Shown here piece after piece: positions 50,885 to 58,792 of a stretch of DNA of 64,000 bases; position 1 is the stretch's first letter; every line of letters begins with the position of its first letter. The stretch is from Pararhodobacter oceanensis (lineage in GTDB: Bacteria; Pseudomonadota; Alphaproteobacteria; Rhodobacterales; Rhodobacteraceae), in the NCBI RefSeq assembly GCF_003076755.1, contig NZ_QDKM01000001.1, forward strand, positions 868,001 through 932,000. Reading direction: 5' to 3'. The translations under genes were made by a program, and so were the position numbers. Below the pieces are notes generated by a model, which was given only the letters and a program-made list of their open reading frames with translations, was not told the DNA's origin and did no database searches.

Positions 50885-50974
50885 GCGACAAGATTTGCAT
50901 CCTGGTTACGCACACAATTAGTCACTTGCAAATACATTTGCCAATAACAAACTTTCGCTTGCAAATAGATTTGG
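50885..50974. promoter_or_regulatory. Two GCAAAT-N2-ATTTG(C) palindromes in a divergent promoter
   Basis: GCAAATACATTTGC (50928-50941) is a perfect palindrome and GCAAATAGATTTGG (50961-50974) matches all but the last base. They are 33 bp apart, three helical turns. A weaker copy with half-site ATTTGC lies at 50885-50898. They sit between the SDR operon and the TRAP operon, so one regulator could control both. Confidence 0.65.
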
Positions 50975-51067
50975 CTGTAACTAATCTTTCGGCAGCGGCG
51001 CATGCATGAGCACCGCATCACAGAGATTTCGGCTCGTCACAGAGCCAAGACTTGAGGGAGGAGAGAC

Positions 51068-52108
51068 ATGACGAAATTTACCACGCTACCCACTCTGGCA
51101 GCGGCGGCGGCGCTTGCTGTTACGGGTGCTGCAAATGCCCAAACCTTTGACCTGCAAAGCGTATTTGGCCTGAACGTGCCCTCGATCGGGCCCAGCCCGA
51201 CGCTGTGGGCCGAGCGGGTCAACGAGATGACCGACGGTGCGGTAACGATCAATGTGCATGGCGCGGGCGATTTTGTGCCCGGCTTTGAAGTCTTCGGCGC
51301 GGTCAGCTCGGGCGCGTTGCAGATGGGCTTTGACTGGATCGGCTATTGGGCCCAGCAAATCCCCGTTGCCAACCTTGTCGGCTCGATGCCCTTTGGCCCG
51401 ACCCCGGATATCGCGCTGGGATGGATGTTCGAGGGCGGCGGTCTGGAGATCATCCAGCGTGCCTATGACCCGTTCAACGTCAAGGTTCTGCCCTGCCATC
51501 TGGTCGGCGCCGAAGCCGGTGGCTGGTTCAACCGCGAGATCAACTCGGTCGAGGATCTGCAGGGTCTGAACATGCGCATTGCCGGTCTCGGCGGCATGGC
51601 AATGGCGCGTCTCGGCGCCAATACCCAGCTGGTTCCGGCAGGCGAAATCTATCTGTCGCTGGAAACCGGACGCATTGACGCGGCGGAATTCTCGGCGCCG
51701 CAGCTTGACGTCGGCTTCGGCTTTCAGCGGGTCACCGATTACTACTATTTCCCCGGTTGGCATCAGCCCTCGAGCTGGGACAGCATCATCATCAATATGG
51801 ATGTCTGGAACGGTCTCGATGAGCGCACGCAGAACGTCATGACCGAAGCCTGTATGGCGAATATCACCTATAACTTGGGCGATCAGGTCAACGAGCAAGC
51901 CGCGGCGATTGCCACCATTCGCGAAGGCGGCACCGATGTGCGCCGCTTCCCCGACGAGGTGCTGATCGCGCTGCGCGACGCCTCGGATGCGGTGCTGGAC
52001 GAACAGGCCGAGCAGGATCCGATATTTGCCGAAGCCCTCGCCTCGCTGCGCGCGTATATGGACAGCGTCGGTGAGTGGAGCACGCTGCAGGCCCTGCCCG
52101 CGCGGTAA
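51068..52108 (+). CDS. dctP: TRAP transporter substrate-binding protein (DctP family)
   Basis: A 346-residue exported protein with signal peptide MTKFTTLPTLAAAAALAVTG plus AANAQ. Mature blocks are TLWAERVNEMTDGAVTINVHG, LQGLNMRIAGLGGMAMARLG (ligand Arg) and LSLETGRIDAAEFSAPQLDVG. These resemble the branch that includes 2-oxo-acid and mannitol/chloroaromatic-type binding proteins (TakP-like). GGGAGGAGAGAC precedes the ATG. It heads a complete dctPQM operon that continues into an MBL-fold hydrolase gene, and its promoter carries the paired palindromes. Ligand probably an oxo-acid or cyclic acid. Confidence 0.93.
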   Translation: MTKFTTLPTLAAAAALAVTGAANAQTFDLQSVFGLNVPSIGPSPTLWAERVNEMTDGAVTINVHGAGDFVPGFEVFGAVSSGALQMGFDWIGYWAQQIPVANLVGSMPFGPTPDIALGWMFEGGGLEIIQRAYDPFNVKVLPCHLVGAEAGGWFNREINSVEDLQGLNMRIAGLGGMAMARLGANTQLVPAGEIYLSLETGRIDAAEFSAPQLDVGFGFQRVTDYYYFPGWHQPSSWDSIIINMDVWNGLDERTQNVMTEACMANITYNLGDQVNEQAAAIATIREGGTDVRRFPDEVLIALRDASDAVLDEQAEQDPIFAEALASLRAYMDSVGEWSTLQALPAR

Positions 52109-52138
52109 CGGCCAACTGCGTTATTGCATTCCGGTTTG

Positions 52139-52168
52139 GCGGGCGGCATAGGTGCCGCCCGCTGTTTT
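52139..52168 (+). terminator. Attenuator hairpin between dctP and dctQ
   Basis: GCGGGCGGCA and TGCCGCCCGC pair perfectly around TAGG and are followed by TGTTTT. It is placed 31 bp after the dctP stop, just before the dctQ ribosome-binding site, in the same position as the hairpin of the first TRAP operon. Confidence 0.8.
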
Positions 52169-52188
52169 CCAGCCAAGCAGGAGCGACG

Positions 52189-52752
52189 ATGCCAGAATTC
52201 CTGAAGCGACTGATTGATGCCATATGCTACCCCGCGAGATGGATCAGTTGGCTGACCCTGCCACTGATCGCGATGATCCTTGTCACCGTGGTGATGGCGC
52301 AATTCGGCAGCAGCACCCTGCTGGACTGGGAGGGACAAATCCCGATCCTTGGCCGCGCACTGACAGTGAACTCGCTGGTTGATCTGCAATGGTATATTTT
52401 CGCGCTTCTGGTGCTGTTTGGCGGCATCTGGGCTCTGCGCGACGACCGCCATGTCTCGGTGGATTTCCTGTCGCTGCAAATGTCGCGGCGCCAGCAACTG
52501 TGGTTCCGCATGCTCGGTGATCTGGTGTTTCTGCTGCCGTTTTGCCTGATTATGGCCTGGTATGGCTGGAGCTTTGCCGAGGTCGCCTGGCGCACCGCCG
52601 AAGCCTCGACCCAAGGCGGGTTGAACAATCGCTGGCTGATCAAATCGGTGCTGCCGATCAGCTTCGGGATGATGGGCCTTCTGGGTCTGGCCCGTGCCAT
52701 TGGCACCGCCATCCAACTTTACCGCGGCAACCTATCCGAGGACATCCGGTGA
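52189..52752 (+). CDS. dctQ: TRAP transporter small permease (DctQ)
   Basis: A 187-residue protein with four hydrophobic helices and a longer first loop (DWEGQIPILGRALTVNSLVD) seen in the larger DctQ branch. WALRDDRHVSVDFLSLQMS is the conserved central block. The ATG at 52189 (MPEFLKRLID) follows CAGGAGCGACG; the frame upstream of it runs through the attenuator hairpin. Confidence 0.92.
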   Translation: MPEFLKRLIDAICYPARWISWLTLPLIAMILVTVVMAQFGSSTLLDWEGQIPILGRALTVNSLVDLQWYIFALLVLFGGIWALRDDRHVSVDFLSLQMSRRQQLWFRMLGDLVFLLPFCLIMAWYGWSFAEVAWRTAEASTQGGLNNRWLIKSVLPISFGMMGLLGLARAIGTAIQLYRGNLSEDIR

Positions 52753-54083
52753 TCGAACATTTCTGGCCCGCAATGATGCTTCTCGCCCTGATCGGCGGGA
52801 TTTTCACCGGCTATCCCGTCGCCTTCGTGCTGGCAGGCGTCGGCATCATCTTTTCCTTTATGAACGGCATTCCGGTGCTGTTCCTGTCGATGGGCGTGCA
52901 GCGGATTTATTCCGGCACGCTGACCAACTGGCTGTTGGTGGCGATCCCGCTGTTTGTGTTCATGGGGCTGATGCTCGAACGATCCGGCATTGCCGAGCGG
53001 TTGATGCGTTCGCTGGCCTCGCTGTTTCGCTCGACACCGGGGGGATACGCGCTGTCGGTGATGATCATCGGGGTGATCATGGCGGCCTCGACCGGCATTA
53101 TCGGCGCTTCGGTGGTGATGATGGGGATGATGGCCCTGCCCGCGATGCGCGAGGCGAAATACGACATGAGCTTTGCCAGCGGGTTGATCGCCTCGTCCGG
53201 CACTTTGGGCATCCTGTTGCCGCCGTCGATCATGTTGATCATTCTGGGCGACCAGTTGCGGATTTCCGTGGGCGATCTGTTCCTTGCTGCGATCGTGCCG
53301 GGTCTGGTGCTCTCGGGGCTGTATTTCCTCTATATCGCGGGGGTGGCGTTTTTCACCCCGCACCGTGTGCCGGCGCCCGAGCGGGTGGCGAAAACCAGTT
53401 TCGGCGTCGCGGTTTGGTCGCTGACCCGCGATCTGGTGGCGCCGCTGTTGCTGATCCTCTCGGTTCTGGGCACGATCATCGCCGGCATTGCGACGCCCAC
53501 CGAATCCGCCGCCATTGGTGCCGCCGGTGCCTTGATCCTTGCGCTACTGTCGCGCCGCCTGAGCCTGCCGACGCTGAGTGATGCGCTTTACGAGACCACC
53601 AAAACCACCGCGATGATTGTCTTTGTGATGATCGGCGCGTCGATTTTCTCGGTGGTGTTCCGGCGTTTGGGCGGCGATGCGATGATCCTCGATATGTTCA
53701 ACATCCGCGAGAATAGCCCCTATGTGGTGTTGTTTTTCATCATGCTGTTGGTGTTCATTCTGGGGTTCTTCCTTGATTGGGTCGAGATCACCGCCGTGGT
53801 CGTGCCGATCATCGCGCCGATTGTCGCGCAGCTTGATTTCGGCCTGCCCGGGGATCAGGTGATGATCTGGTTCGCCATCGCGCTGGCGGTGAACCTGCAG
53901 ACCAGTTTCCTGACCCCGCCGTTTGGCTATGCGCTGTTTTACCTGCGCGGCATTGCCCCCGATATCCCGATCACCACGATCTATCGCGGCGTACTGCCCT
54001 TTGTTGTCATCCAGATCACCGCGCTACTGCTGGTGATCATCTATCCCTCCATTGCGCTCTGGCTGCCGATAGCCGCGCGCTAA
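52749..54083 (+). CDS. dctM: TRAP transporter large permease (DctM), GTG start
   Basis: A 444-residue multi-spanning protein. Marks are MAASTGIIGASVVMMGMMAL, SSGTLGILLPPSIMLIILGD, IAGIATPTESAAIGAAGAL and TSFLTPPFGYALFYLRGI. The start is the GTG at 52749, which overlaps the dctQ stop (GTGA) and has GAGGA 7 nt upstream. The frame extends further upstream but only as a shadow of dctQ. It completes the third TRAP system of the window. Confidence 0.93.
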   Translation: MIEHFWPAMMLLALIGGIFTGYPVAFVLAGVGIIFSFMNGIPVLFLSMGVQRIYSGTLTNWLLVAIPLFVFMGLMLERSGIAERLMRSLASLFRSTPGGYALSVMIIGVIMAASTGIIGASVVMMGMMALPAMREAKYDMSFASGLIASSGTLGILLPPSIMLIILGDQLRISVGDLFLAAIVPGLVLSGLYFLYIAGVAFFTPHRVPAPERVAKTSFGVAVWSLTRDLVAPLLLILSVLGTIIAGIATPTESAAIGAAGALILALLSRRLSLPTLSDALYETTKTTAMIVFVMIGASIFSVVFRRLGGDAMILDMFNIRENSPYVVLFFIMLLVFILGFFLDWVEITAVVVPIIAPIVAQLDFGLPGDQVMIWFAIALAVNLQTSFLTPPFGYALFYLRGIAPDIPITTIYRGVLPFVVIQITALLLVIIYPSIALWLPIAAR

Positions 54084-54106
54084 CCCGTCAAGAAAGTGAG
54101 ACCATC

Positions 54107-55057
54107 ATGAGCAAATCCTTCGCCTCCGCCGGAGATATGGAAGACAAAGAGATCAGCTTCACCGAAATCGGCGAAGGGCTTTACGCCTTCACCGCCGAGG
54201 GCGATCCCAATAGCGGCGTGATCATCGGCGACGAATCGGTGATGGTGATTGAAGCGCAAGCGACGCCCCGTCTGGCGCGCAAAGTGGTGGAATGCATCCG
54301 CTCGGTGACCGACAAGCCGATCAGCCATCTGGTGCTGACCCATTACCACGCGGTCCGCGTGCTTGGCGCCAGCGCCTACGGCGCGCCCGAGATCATCATG
54401 TCCGACGCCGCCCGCGCGATGGTGGTCGAGCGTGGCCAAGAGGATTGGGACAGCGAATTCGGCCGTTTCCCGCGCCTGTTCCAGGGCCATGAGGAAATCC
54501 CCAGCCTGACCTGGCCGACGACGACGTTTAGCGACAAGATGACCGTCTATCTGGGCAAACGCCGCGTCGATATCATGCATCTGGGCCGCGCCCATACCGC
54601 CGGTGATGCGGTGGTCTGGGTGCCCGATGCCGAAGTGATGTTCACCGGTGATATCGTCGAATACCACTCGGCCTGCTACTGCGGTGACGGGCATTTTGCC
54701 GATTGGGGAGACACGCTCTCGGCGATTGCCGACTACAATCCGGTGGCGATTGCCCCCGGTCGCGGCGATGCGCTGGTCGGTGAGGAAATGGTCGAAGCGG
54801 CGCTGACCAATACCTATGATTTCGTTGAAAGCACCTACCGGCCCGCACAGCGGGTTGCGGCACGGGGCGGCACACTGAAAGAGGTATGGGACGCGGTGCG
54901 CGCCGAATGTGACCCGAAGTTCGCCGATTACGCAATCTATGAGCATTGCCTGCCGTTCAACGTCGCCCGCGCCTATGATGAGGCCCGCGGCATCGACACC
55001 CCGCGTATCTGGACCGCCGAGCGCGACCAGCAGATGTGGAGCGATTTGCAGGGCTAA
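54107..55057 (+). CDS. Metallo-beta-lactamase-fold hydrolase with altered metal site
   Basis: A 316-residue cytosolic MBL-fold protein. The HxHxDH motif reads H79-Y-H81-A-V83-R84, so the Asp and His of the second metal site are Val and Arg. His163 (GRAHTAGD) and Asp182 (FTGD) are retained, but the last His of PGHG is Arg219 (APGRGD). One metal site (His79, His81, His163, Asp182) therefore seems intact and the second lost. It is 23 nt downstream of dctM and probably cotranscribed. It may be a mono-metal hydrolase of esters, thioesters or lactones in the pathway; its relatives may share the same substitution. Confidence 0.88.
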   Translation: MSKSFASAGDMEDKEISFTEIGEGLYAFTAEGDPNSGVIIGDESVMVIEAQATPRLARKVVECIRSVTDKPISHLVLTHYHAVRVLGASAYGAPEIIMSDAARAMVVERGQEDWDSEFGRFPRLFQGHEEIPSLTWPTTTFSDKMTVYLGKRRVDIMHLGRAHTAGDAVVWVPDAEVMFTGDIVEYHSACYCGDGHFADWGDTLSAIADYNPVAIAPGRGDALVGEEMVEAALTNTYDFVESTYRPAQRVAARGGTLKEVWDAVRAECDPKFADYAIYEHCLPFNVARAYDEARGIDTPRIWTAERDQQMWSDLQG

Positions 55058-55095
55058 CCCCGTAACGCAGGCCCAGCGCCTCGCGAAAACCCATG

Positions 55096-55123
55096 CGGCG
55101 CCAGCTTCGGTTGGCGCCGTTTT
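55096..55123 (+). terminator. Hairpin with U tract between the MBL and Rid genes
   Basis: CGGCGCCA pairs with TGGCGCCG around 8 nt and is followed by TTTT. It lies 38 bp after the MBL stop and probably ends the TRAP-MBL transcript, with some readthrough into the Rid gene. Confidence 0.75.
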
Positions 55124-55155
55124 CATGTCCACTACAGCAACAACAGGTAGACCCG

Positions 55156-55569
55156 ATGAGCATCTCCACCTTCAGCCCCGATGACACCGAGTTTCGCACC
55201 GCCGCTGGCCCGACGATTTTCGAGGCTTTCGAGTATTCCGCCGCGGTGCAGGCAGGCGGGTTTCTCTATGTGGCGGGGCAGATCGGGCTGCGTGAAGACG
55301 GCACCATCCCCGCAAGCGATGCCGAGCAGATCGAGCACGCCTTCCGCCGTCTGAAACGGGTGATCGAGGGTGCGGGTTATGCGATGGGGGATATCGTGGA
55401 ACTGGTCAGCTATCACGTCGGGATTGCGGGTAATCTGGCGGATTTCACCCGGATCAAATCGGATTACATCGCGGCGCCCTTTCCCGCTTGGACCATTCTG
55501 GAAGTCGCCGGTCTGGCGCGGAAGGAACTGGTGATCGAGATCAAGGCCGTCGCCTACCGCGCGCCCTGA
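55156..55569 (+). CDS. RidA/YjgF-YER057c-UK114 family protein, atypical
   Basis: A 137-residue single-domain Rid protein. It has QAGGFLYVAGQIGLREDG and the trimer core EVAGLARKELVIEIKAVAYR. RidA imine deaminases carry a conserved Arg (R105 in E. coli) in PARxxVEV; here the stretch reads FPAWTILEV, so a Trp stands in that place. It therefore belongs to a Rid subgroup probably without the classic enamine/imine deaminase activity; some such members act as hydrolases in catabolic operons. The ATG at 55156 has a weak AGGTAG upstream. Confidence 0.9.
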   Translation: MSISTFSPDDTEFRTAAGPTIFEAFEYSAAVQAGGFLYVAGQIGLREDGTIPASDAEQIEHAFRRLKRVIEGAGYAMGDIVELVSYHVGIAGNLADFTRIKSDYIAAPFPAWTILEVAGLARKELVIEIKAVAYRAP

Positions 55570-55575
55570 GCGGGG

Positions 55576-56556
55576 TCAGCCCAGAGCCTCGCTGGGTAGC
55601 ATGCCGAACCGCGCCTTGTAATCGCGTGAAAACCGCCCGAGATGCGAGAACCCCGCCTGATAGGCGGCATCGGTGACGCTGGGCGCATCGCGTTTGACCG
55701 ACAGGTAATAATGCGCCGCATCAAGCCGCGCGGTTTTCAGCATCTGCATCGGTGATTTCCCGTAAGCGCGCTGAAAGCCCTTTTGCAGGGTGCGCACATT
55801 GGTTCCGGCGTATCGGGCGATCTCGGCGAGGGTCATCGGCTCGCCGAGATTGCCGTGGATATAGGCCATCGCGCGTTTGATATGGATGGATTGCGCGTGA
55901 TGGTCCGCGGCTTCGATCATATGCGAAATATTGCTCGCCTGATGGCTGACCAGCGTGGTGACCAATTCGGTCTCGGTCCACAGATCCTGCGCCGAACTGC
56001 GCCCCGCGAAAAGCGCACCCTCGCCCGCCATAAGCGCGGCATACTCCAAGGTTTGCCGGATGCGACGCCCCGCCGCCGAGCAGAGATCCACCTGCGGATC
56101 AAAGCGGATCGGCCCCGGCGCCGGACAGCCCAGCAGTGTTTCGGCGACTTGGTGCAGGAACGCGCGGTCGATCTGCAGCAGCAGTTTCTGGCAATCTTGG
56201 CGCCAGCGCATATCGGTCTCGCGGTCCGGGTTCAGCAAGGTGGCGACCTGCGGGCTGGCGCTGATCTCAAAGCCGCGATGCCGGATATAGGCCGCGCCCT
56301 TTAGCGGCACCTGCAGCAGGTAGAACTCGCCCAGCAATCCCGGATCAATGCGCACATCAGCGCCGTAATGCAGGTAATTGATCGACAGATGGCGGCCGGC
56401 GACATGGTTGTGGCAGACCGCCAGCGCCTCGACGCGCGAGGATTTATCCAGCTTGTGATCGCAAAACTTCTCGGTGACGCGGTGGCGCGCCTCGTCCAGA
56501 TCATCGGTCCGCAACAGCGGATAACCGGCAAGATACTCCGTCTGTGTCCCGACCAT
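55576..56556 (-). CDS. AraC family transcriptional regulator
   Basis: About 326 residues. The N-terminal cupin-like ligand domain (AraC-binding-like, with RHRGFEISASPQVATLLNPD) is followed by a C-terminal double helix-turn-helix (about 225-326) with MTLAEIARYAGTNVRTLQKG and AAYQAGFSHLGRFSRDYKAR. The ATG at 56556 follows GGGAGAGGCAT. It is convergent with the Rid gene (6-bp gap) and divergent from the cupin-monooxygenase operon, which it most likely activates. Such regulators often sense aromatic or alicyclic acids. Confidence 0.93.
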   Translation of the reverse strand: MVGTQTEYLAGYPLLRTDDLDEARHRVTEKFCDHKLDKSSRVEALAVCHNHVAGRHLSINYLHYGADVRIDPGLLGEFYLLQVPLKGAAYIRHRGFEISASPQVATLLNPDRETDMRWRQDCQKLLLQIDRAFLHQVAETLLGCPAPGPIRFDPQVDLCSAAGRRIRQTLEYAALMAGEGALFAGRSSAQDLWTETELVTTLVSHQASNISHMIEAADHHAQSIHIKRAMAYIHGNLGEPMTLAEIARYAGTNVRTLQKGFQRAYGKSPMQMLKTARLDAAHYYLSVKRDAPSVTDAAYQAGFSHLGRFSRDYKARFGMLPSEALG

Positions 56557-56688
56557 ATGCCTCTCCCGCCAAAAGAGTTGATCAGAACAAATCATATTTC
56601 AAGTCTGAAGCTTTTTCATTCGTTTTTTGGATAAGGGCTCTGCGCGTCCTGCCGCAAGATACCCCATAATCAACAGGGAGAAGACGTT

Positions 56689-57129
56689 ATGGAAAAGGGA
56701 ATCACCCCCGCGGCTGGCAGCGTTGAGAACAGATCGTGGAATGTCGTCGGCCAGACTTATGTGCCGAAAATGCTCAGCGAGAACGCCTTTGTCTGGCACG
56801 CGACAATCCCCGCCGACACCTTCGTGCCGCCGCATATCCATCCGACGCAGGACGAATGGATCATCATCCTGACCGGCACTCTGGAGATCGAGTTTCTGGG
56901 CGATGTGCATAAGGCCGGCCCCGGCGATCTGGTGCGGATGCCGATGGGCGAGGCGCATGGGATCTTCAACCGCTCGGGCGCAGAGGCAACCTGCGTGTTC
57001 GGCGTCGCGCCGGCGCGCAAATTGTTTGAATTGTTCATCGAACTCGACGGTGTCACCGATCCCGAGGAGCTGGTGCGGCTGTCGGCGATGTATGAAGTCG
57101 ATTTCCTGCCCCCGCCCGCAGACGCATAA
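56689..57129 (+). CDS. Small cupin-domain protein
   Basis: The 146-residue single cupin has motif 1 PPHIHPTQDEW (His49, His51, Glu56) and motif 2 MPMGEAHGIFN (His90), a complete set of metal ligands. It could be a dioxygenase, isomerase or ligand-binding protein. GGGAGAAGACGTT precedes the ATG. It starts a two-gene operon with the monooxygenase, 12 nt downstream, so may process the monooxygenase product. No signal peptide. Confidence 0.9.
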   Translation: MEKGITPAAGSVENRSWNVVGQTYVPKMLSENAFVWHATIPADTFVPPHIHPTQDEWIIILTGTLEIEFLGDVHKAGPGDLVRMPMGEAHGIFNRSGAEATCVFGVAPARKLFELFIELDGVTDPEELVRLSAMYEVDFLPPPADA

Positions 57130-57141
57130 GAGGGTATCATC

Positions 57142-58629
57142 ATGATTAAACGTAAAAAGGTCGCCGTGATTGGCGGAGGCGTGAGCGGCTTGGCTGCTGC
57201 CAAGGCGTTTGACGAAAAGGGCCACCGCGTCTGCGGGTTTGAACGCAGCCATGATTTCGGCGGTGTCTGGGAGTTGTCGCGCTCGTATCCCGATGTGCAG
57301 ACGCAATCGCCCAAGGATCTGTATTGCTACACAGATCACCCGATGCCCGAGGCCTACCCCGAATGGCCCAAGGGTCCGCAGGTGCACGCATATCTGCACT
57401 CCTACGCGCTCAAACATAATCTGTCGCGGCTGTTTAAGCTGAACACTGCAGTGAAAACCATGGAGCGCCGCGCTGACGGGCAACCGGGCTGGACCCTGAC
57501 GCTGGAGGCTGGCAGCCGGATCTGGCAGGAGGATTTTGATTTCGTCTCGGTCTGCACCGGCCAGTTCTCGGAGAAAAACATCATCTCGCATCCGGGTCAG
57601 GATGCGTTTGTCGCGCGCGGCGGTCAGGTGATGCATTCCTCGGAATACACCGATCCCGAGGTCTGCAAGGGCAAGGATGTGGTGGTGCTGGGAGGGTCGA
57701 AATCGGCCACCGATATCGCCGTCAACGCGGTCAAAAGTGGCGCGAAGTCGGTGAAGCTGGTCTATCTGGAAAACGTCTGGCGGGTGCCCTATTTCGTCGG
57801 CGGGATCAATTTCAAACGCATCCTCTATATCCGCGCGCAGGAACAGCAGTTCAACCAATGGGGCAAGAATCCCCTGCAGCGTGGCATTGCGGCGGCGCTG
57901 AAACCGCTGGTCTGGGTCAACTTCCGCGGGCTTGAGACACTGTTGAAAACCCAGTTGAAGCTGAAAAAACATGGGATGGTGCCGAAGACGCCGATCGAGA
58001 AAGAGGTCTCTTGCTCGGTGCCGATTGTCACGCCGGGGTTGATTGAATGTCTCGACAAGGGGCAGATCAAGCCGATCATTGGCACTTTCGACAGCTATAG
58101 CGTGACCGGTCTGAAGCTATCAACCGGCGAGACCGTGCCCTGCGATGTGGCGATCCTTGCGGTCGGCTGGAAGCTGGGCGTGCCCTATCTGCCGCAGGAG
58201 TTTCAGGACAAGCTGATCGAGGATGACGGGCAATACCGCGTTTACCGGCTCTCGGTGAATCCCGATCTGCCGGATATGGGGTTTGTCGGCTTCAACTCGA
58301 GTTTCTGCACCGTGCTCTCTGCCGAGATGATCGCCAACTGGCTGGTGCGCTATGCGGACGGGCAGCTCAAGAACCAGCCCAGCGCCGAAGAGATGAACCG
58401 CAGTATCGAGATGATGCTGAACTGGAAACGCAATGAGCGACCGGCGGCGAGGATCTATGGCGGATTATGCTCGGCGCCGTTCCACTTCAAGCATTTCGAC
58501 GAATTGCTTGCCGATATGGGGGCGCGCAAGGTCAAACGCAGCAACCCGATTGCCGAGCAATTCTCCTATCCGAATGCGGCGGCTTACGGGTCATTTCTGG
58601 CGACAACGCCGCAGTATCAGGCCGGGTAG
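57142..58629 (+). CDS. Flavin-containing (FMO-type) monooxygenase
   Basis: The 495-residue flavoprotein has an FAD Rossmann motif IGGGVSGLAAA (10-20), the FMO-type signature ending GGQVMHSSEY, and a second, NADPH-type Rossmann motif VVLGGSKSATDIA. The order FAD site, FMO signature, NADPH site is that of class B monooxygenases. Members insert oxygen into N, S or ketone (Baeyer-Villiger) substrates in the cytosol. The Baeyer-Villiger fingerprint FxGxxxHTxxWP is not exact: HSSEY stands in its place, closer to classic FMO. It is encoded with a cupin under the divergent AraC. Ring-ketone or heteroatom oxidation is plausible. Confidence 0.91.
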   Translation: MIKRKKVAVIGGGVSGLAAAKAFDEKGHRVCGFERSHDFGGVWELSRSYPDVQTQSPKDLYCYTDHPMPEAYPEWPKGPQVHAYLHSYALKHNLSRLFKLNTAVKTMERRADGQPGWTLTLEAGSRIWQEDFDFVSVCTGQFSEKNIISHPGQDAFVARGGQVMHSSEYTDPEVCKGKDVVVLGGSKSATDIAVNAVKSGAKSVKLVYLENVWRVPYFVGGINFKRILYIRAQEQQFNQWGKNPLQRGIAAALKPLVWVNFRGLETLLKTQLKLKKHGMVPKTPIEKEVSCSVPIVTPGLIECLDKGQIKPIIGTFDSYSVTGLKLSTGETVPCDVAILAVGWKLGVPYLPQEFQDKLIEDDGQYRVYRLSVNPDLPDMGFVGFNSSFCTVLSAEMIANWLVRYADGQLKNQPSAEEMNRSIEMMLNWKRNERPAARIYGGLCSAPFHFKHFDELLADMGARKVKRSNPIAEQFSYPNAAAYGSFLATTPQYQAG

Positions 58630-58792
58630 CCGCGCGCGACAGGCGGGGCGTTTGGGTAGCACCATAGACGGTGGCATTCCGGTGCCGCCGTTCGCCCCGA
58701 GGGTTTTGCGCGGTGCGAATGTGTAGCTGCTACAGACATATGCCCGCGCTGCCCCACCGCCACAGCTGACACCTGCGGTTTGTTTTCGCCCC

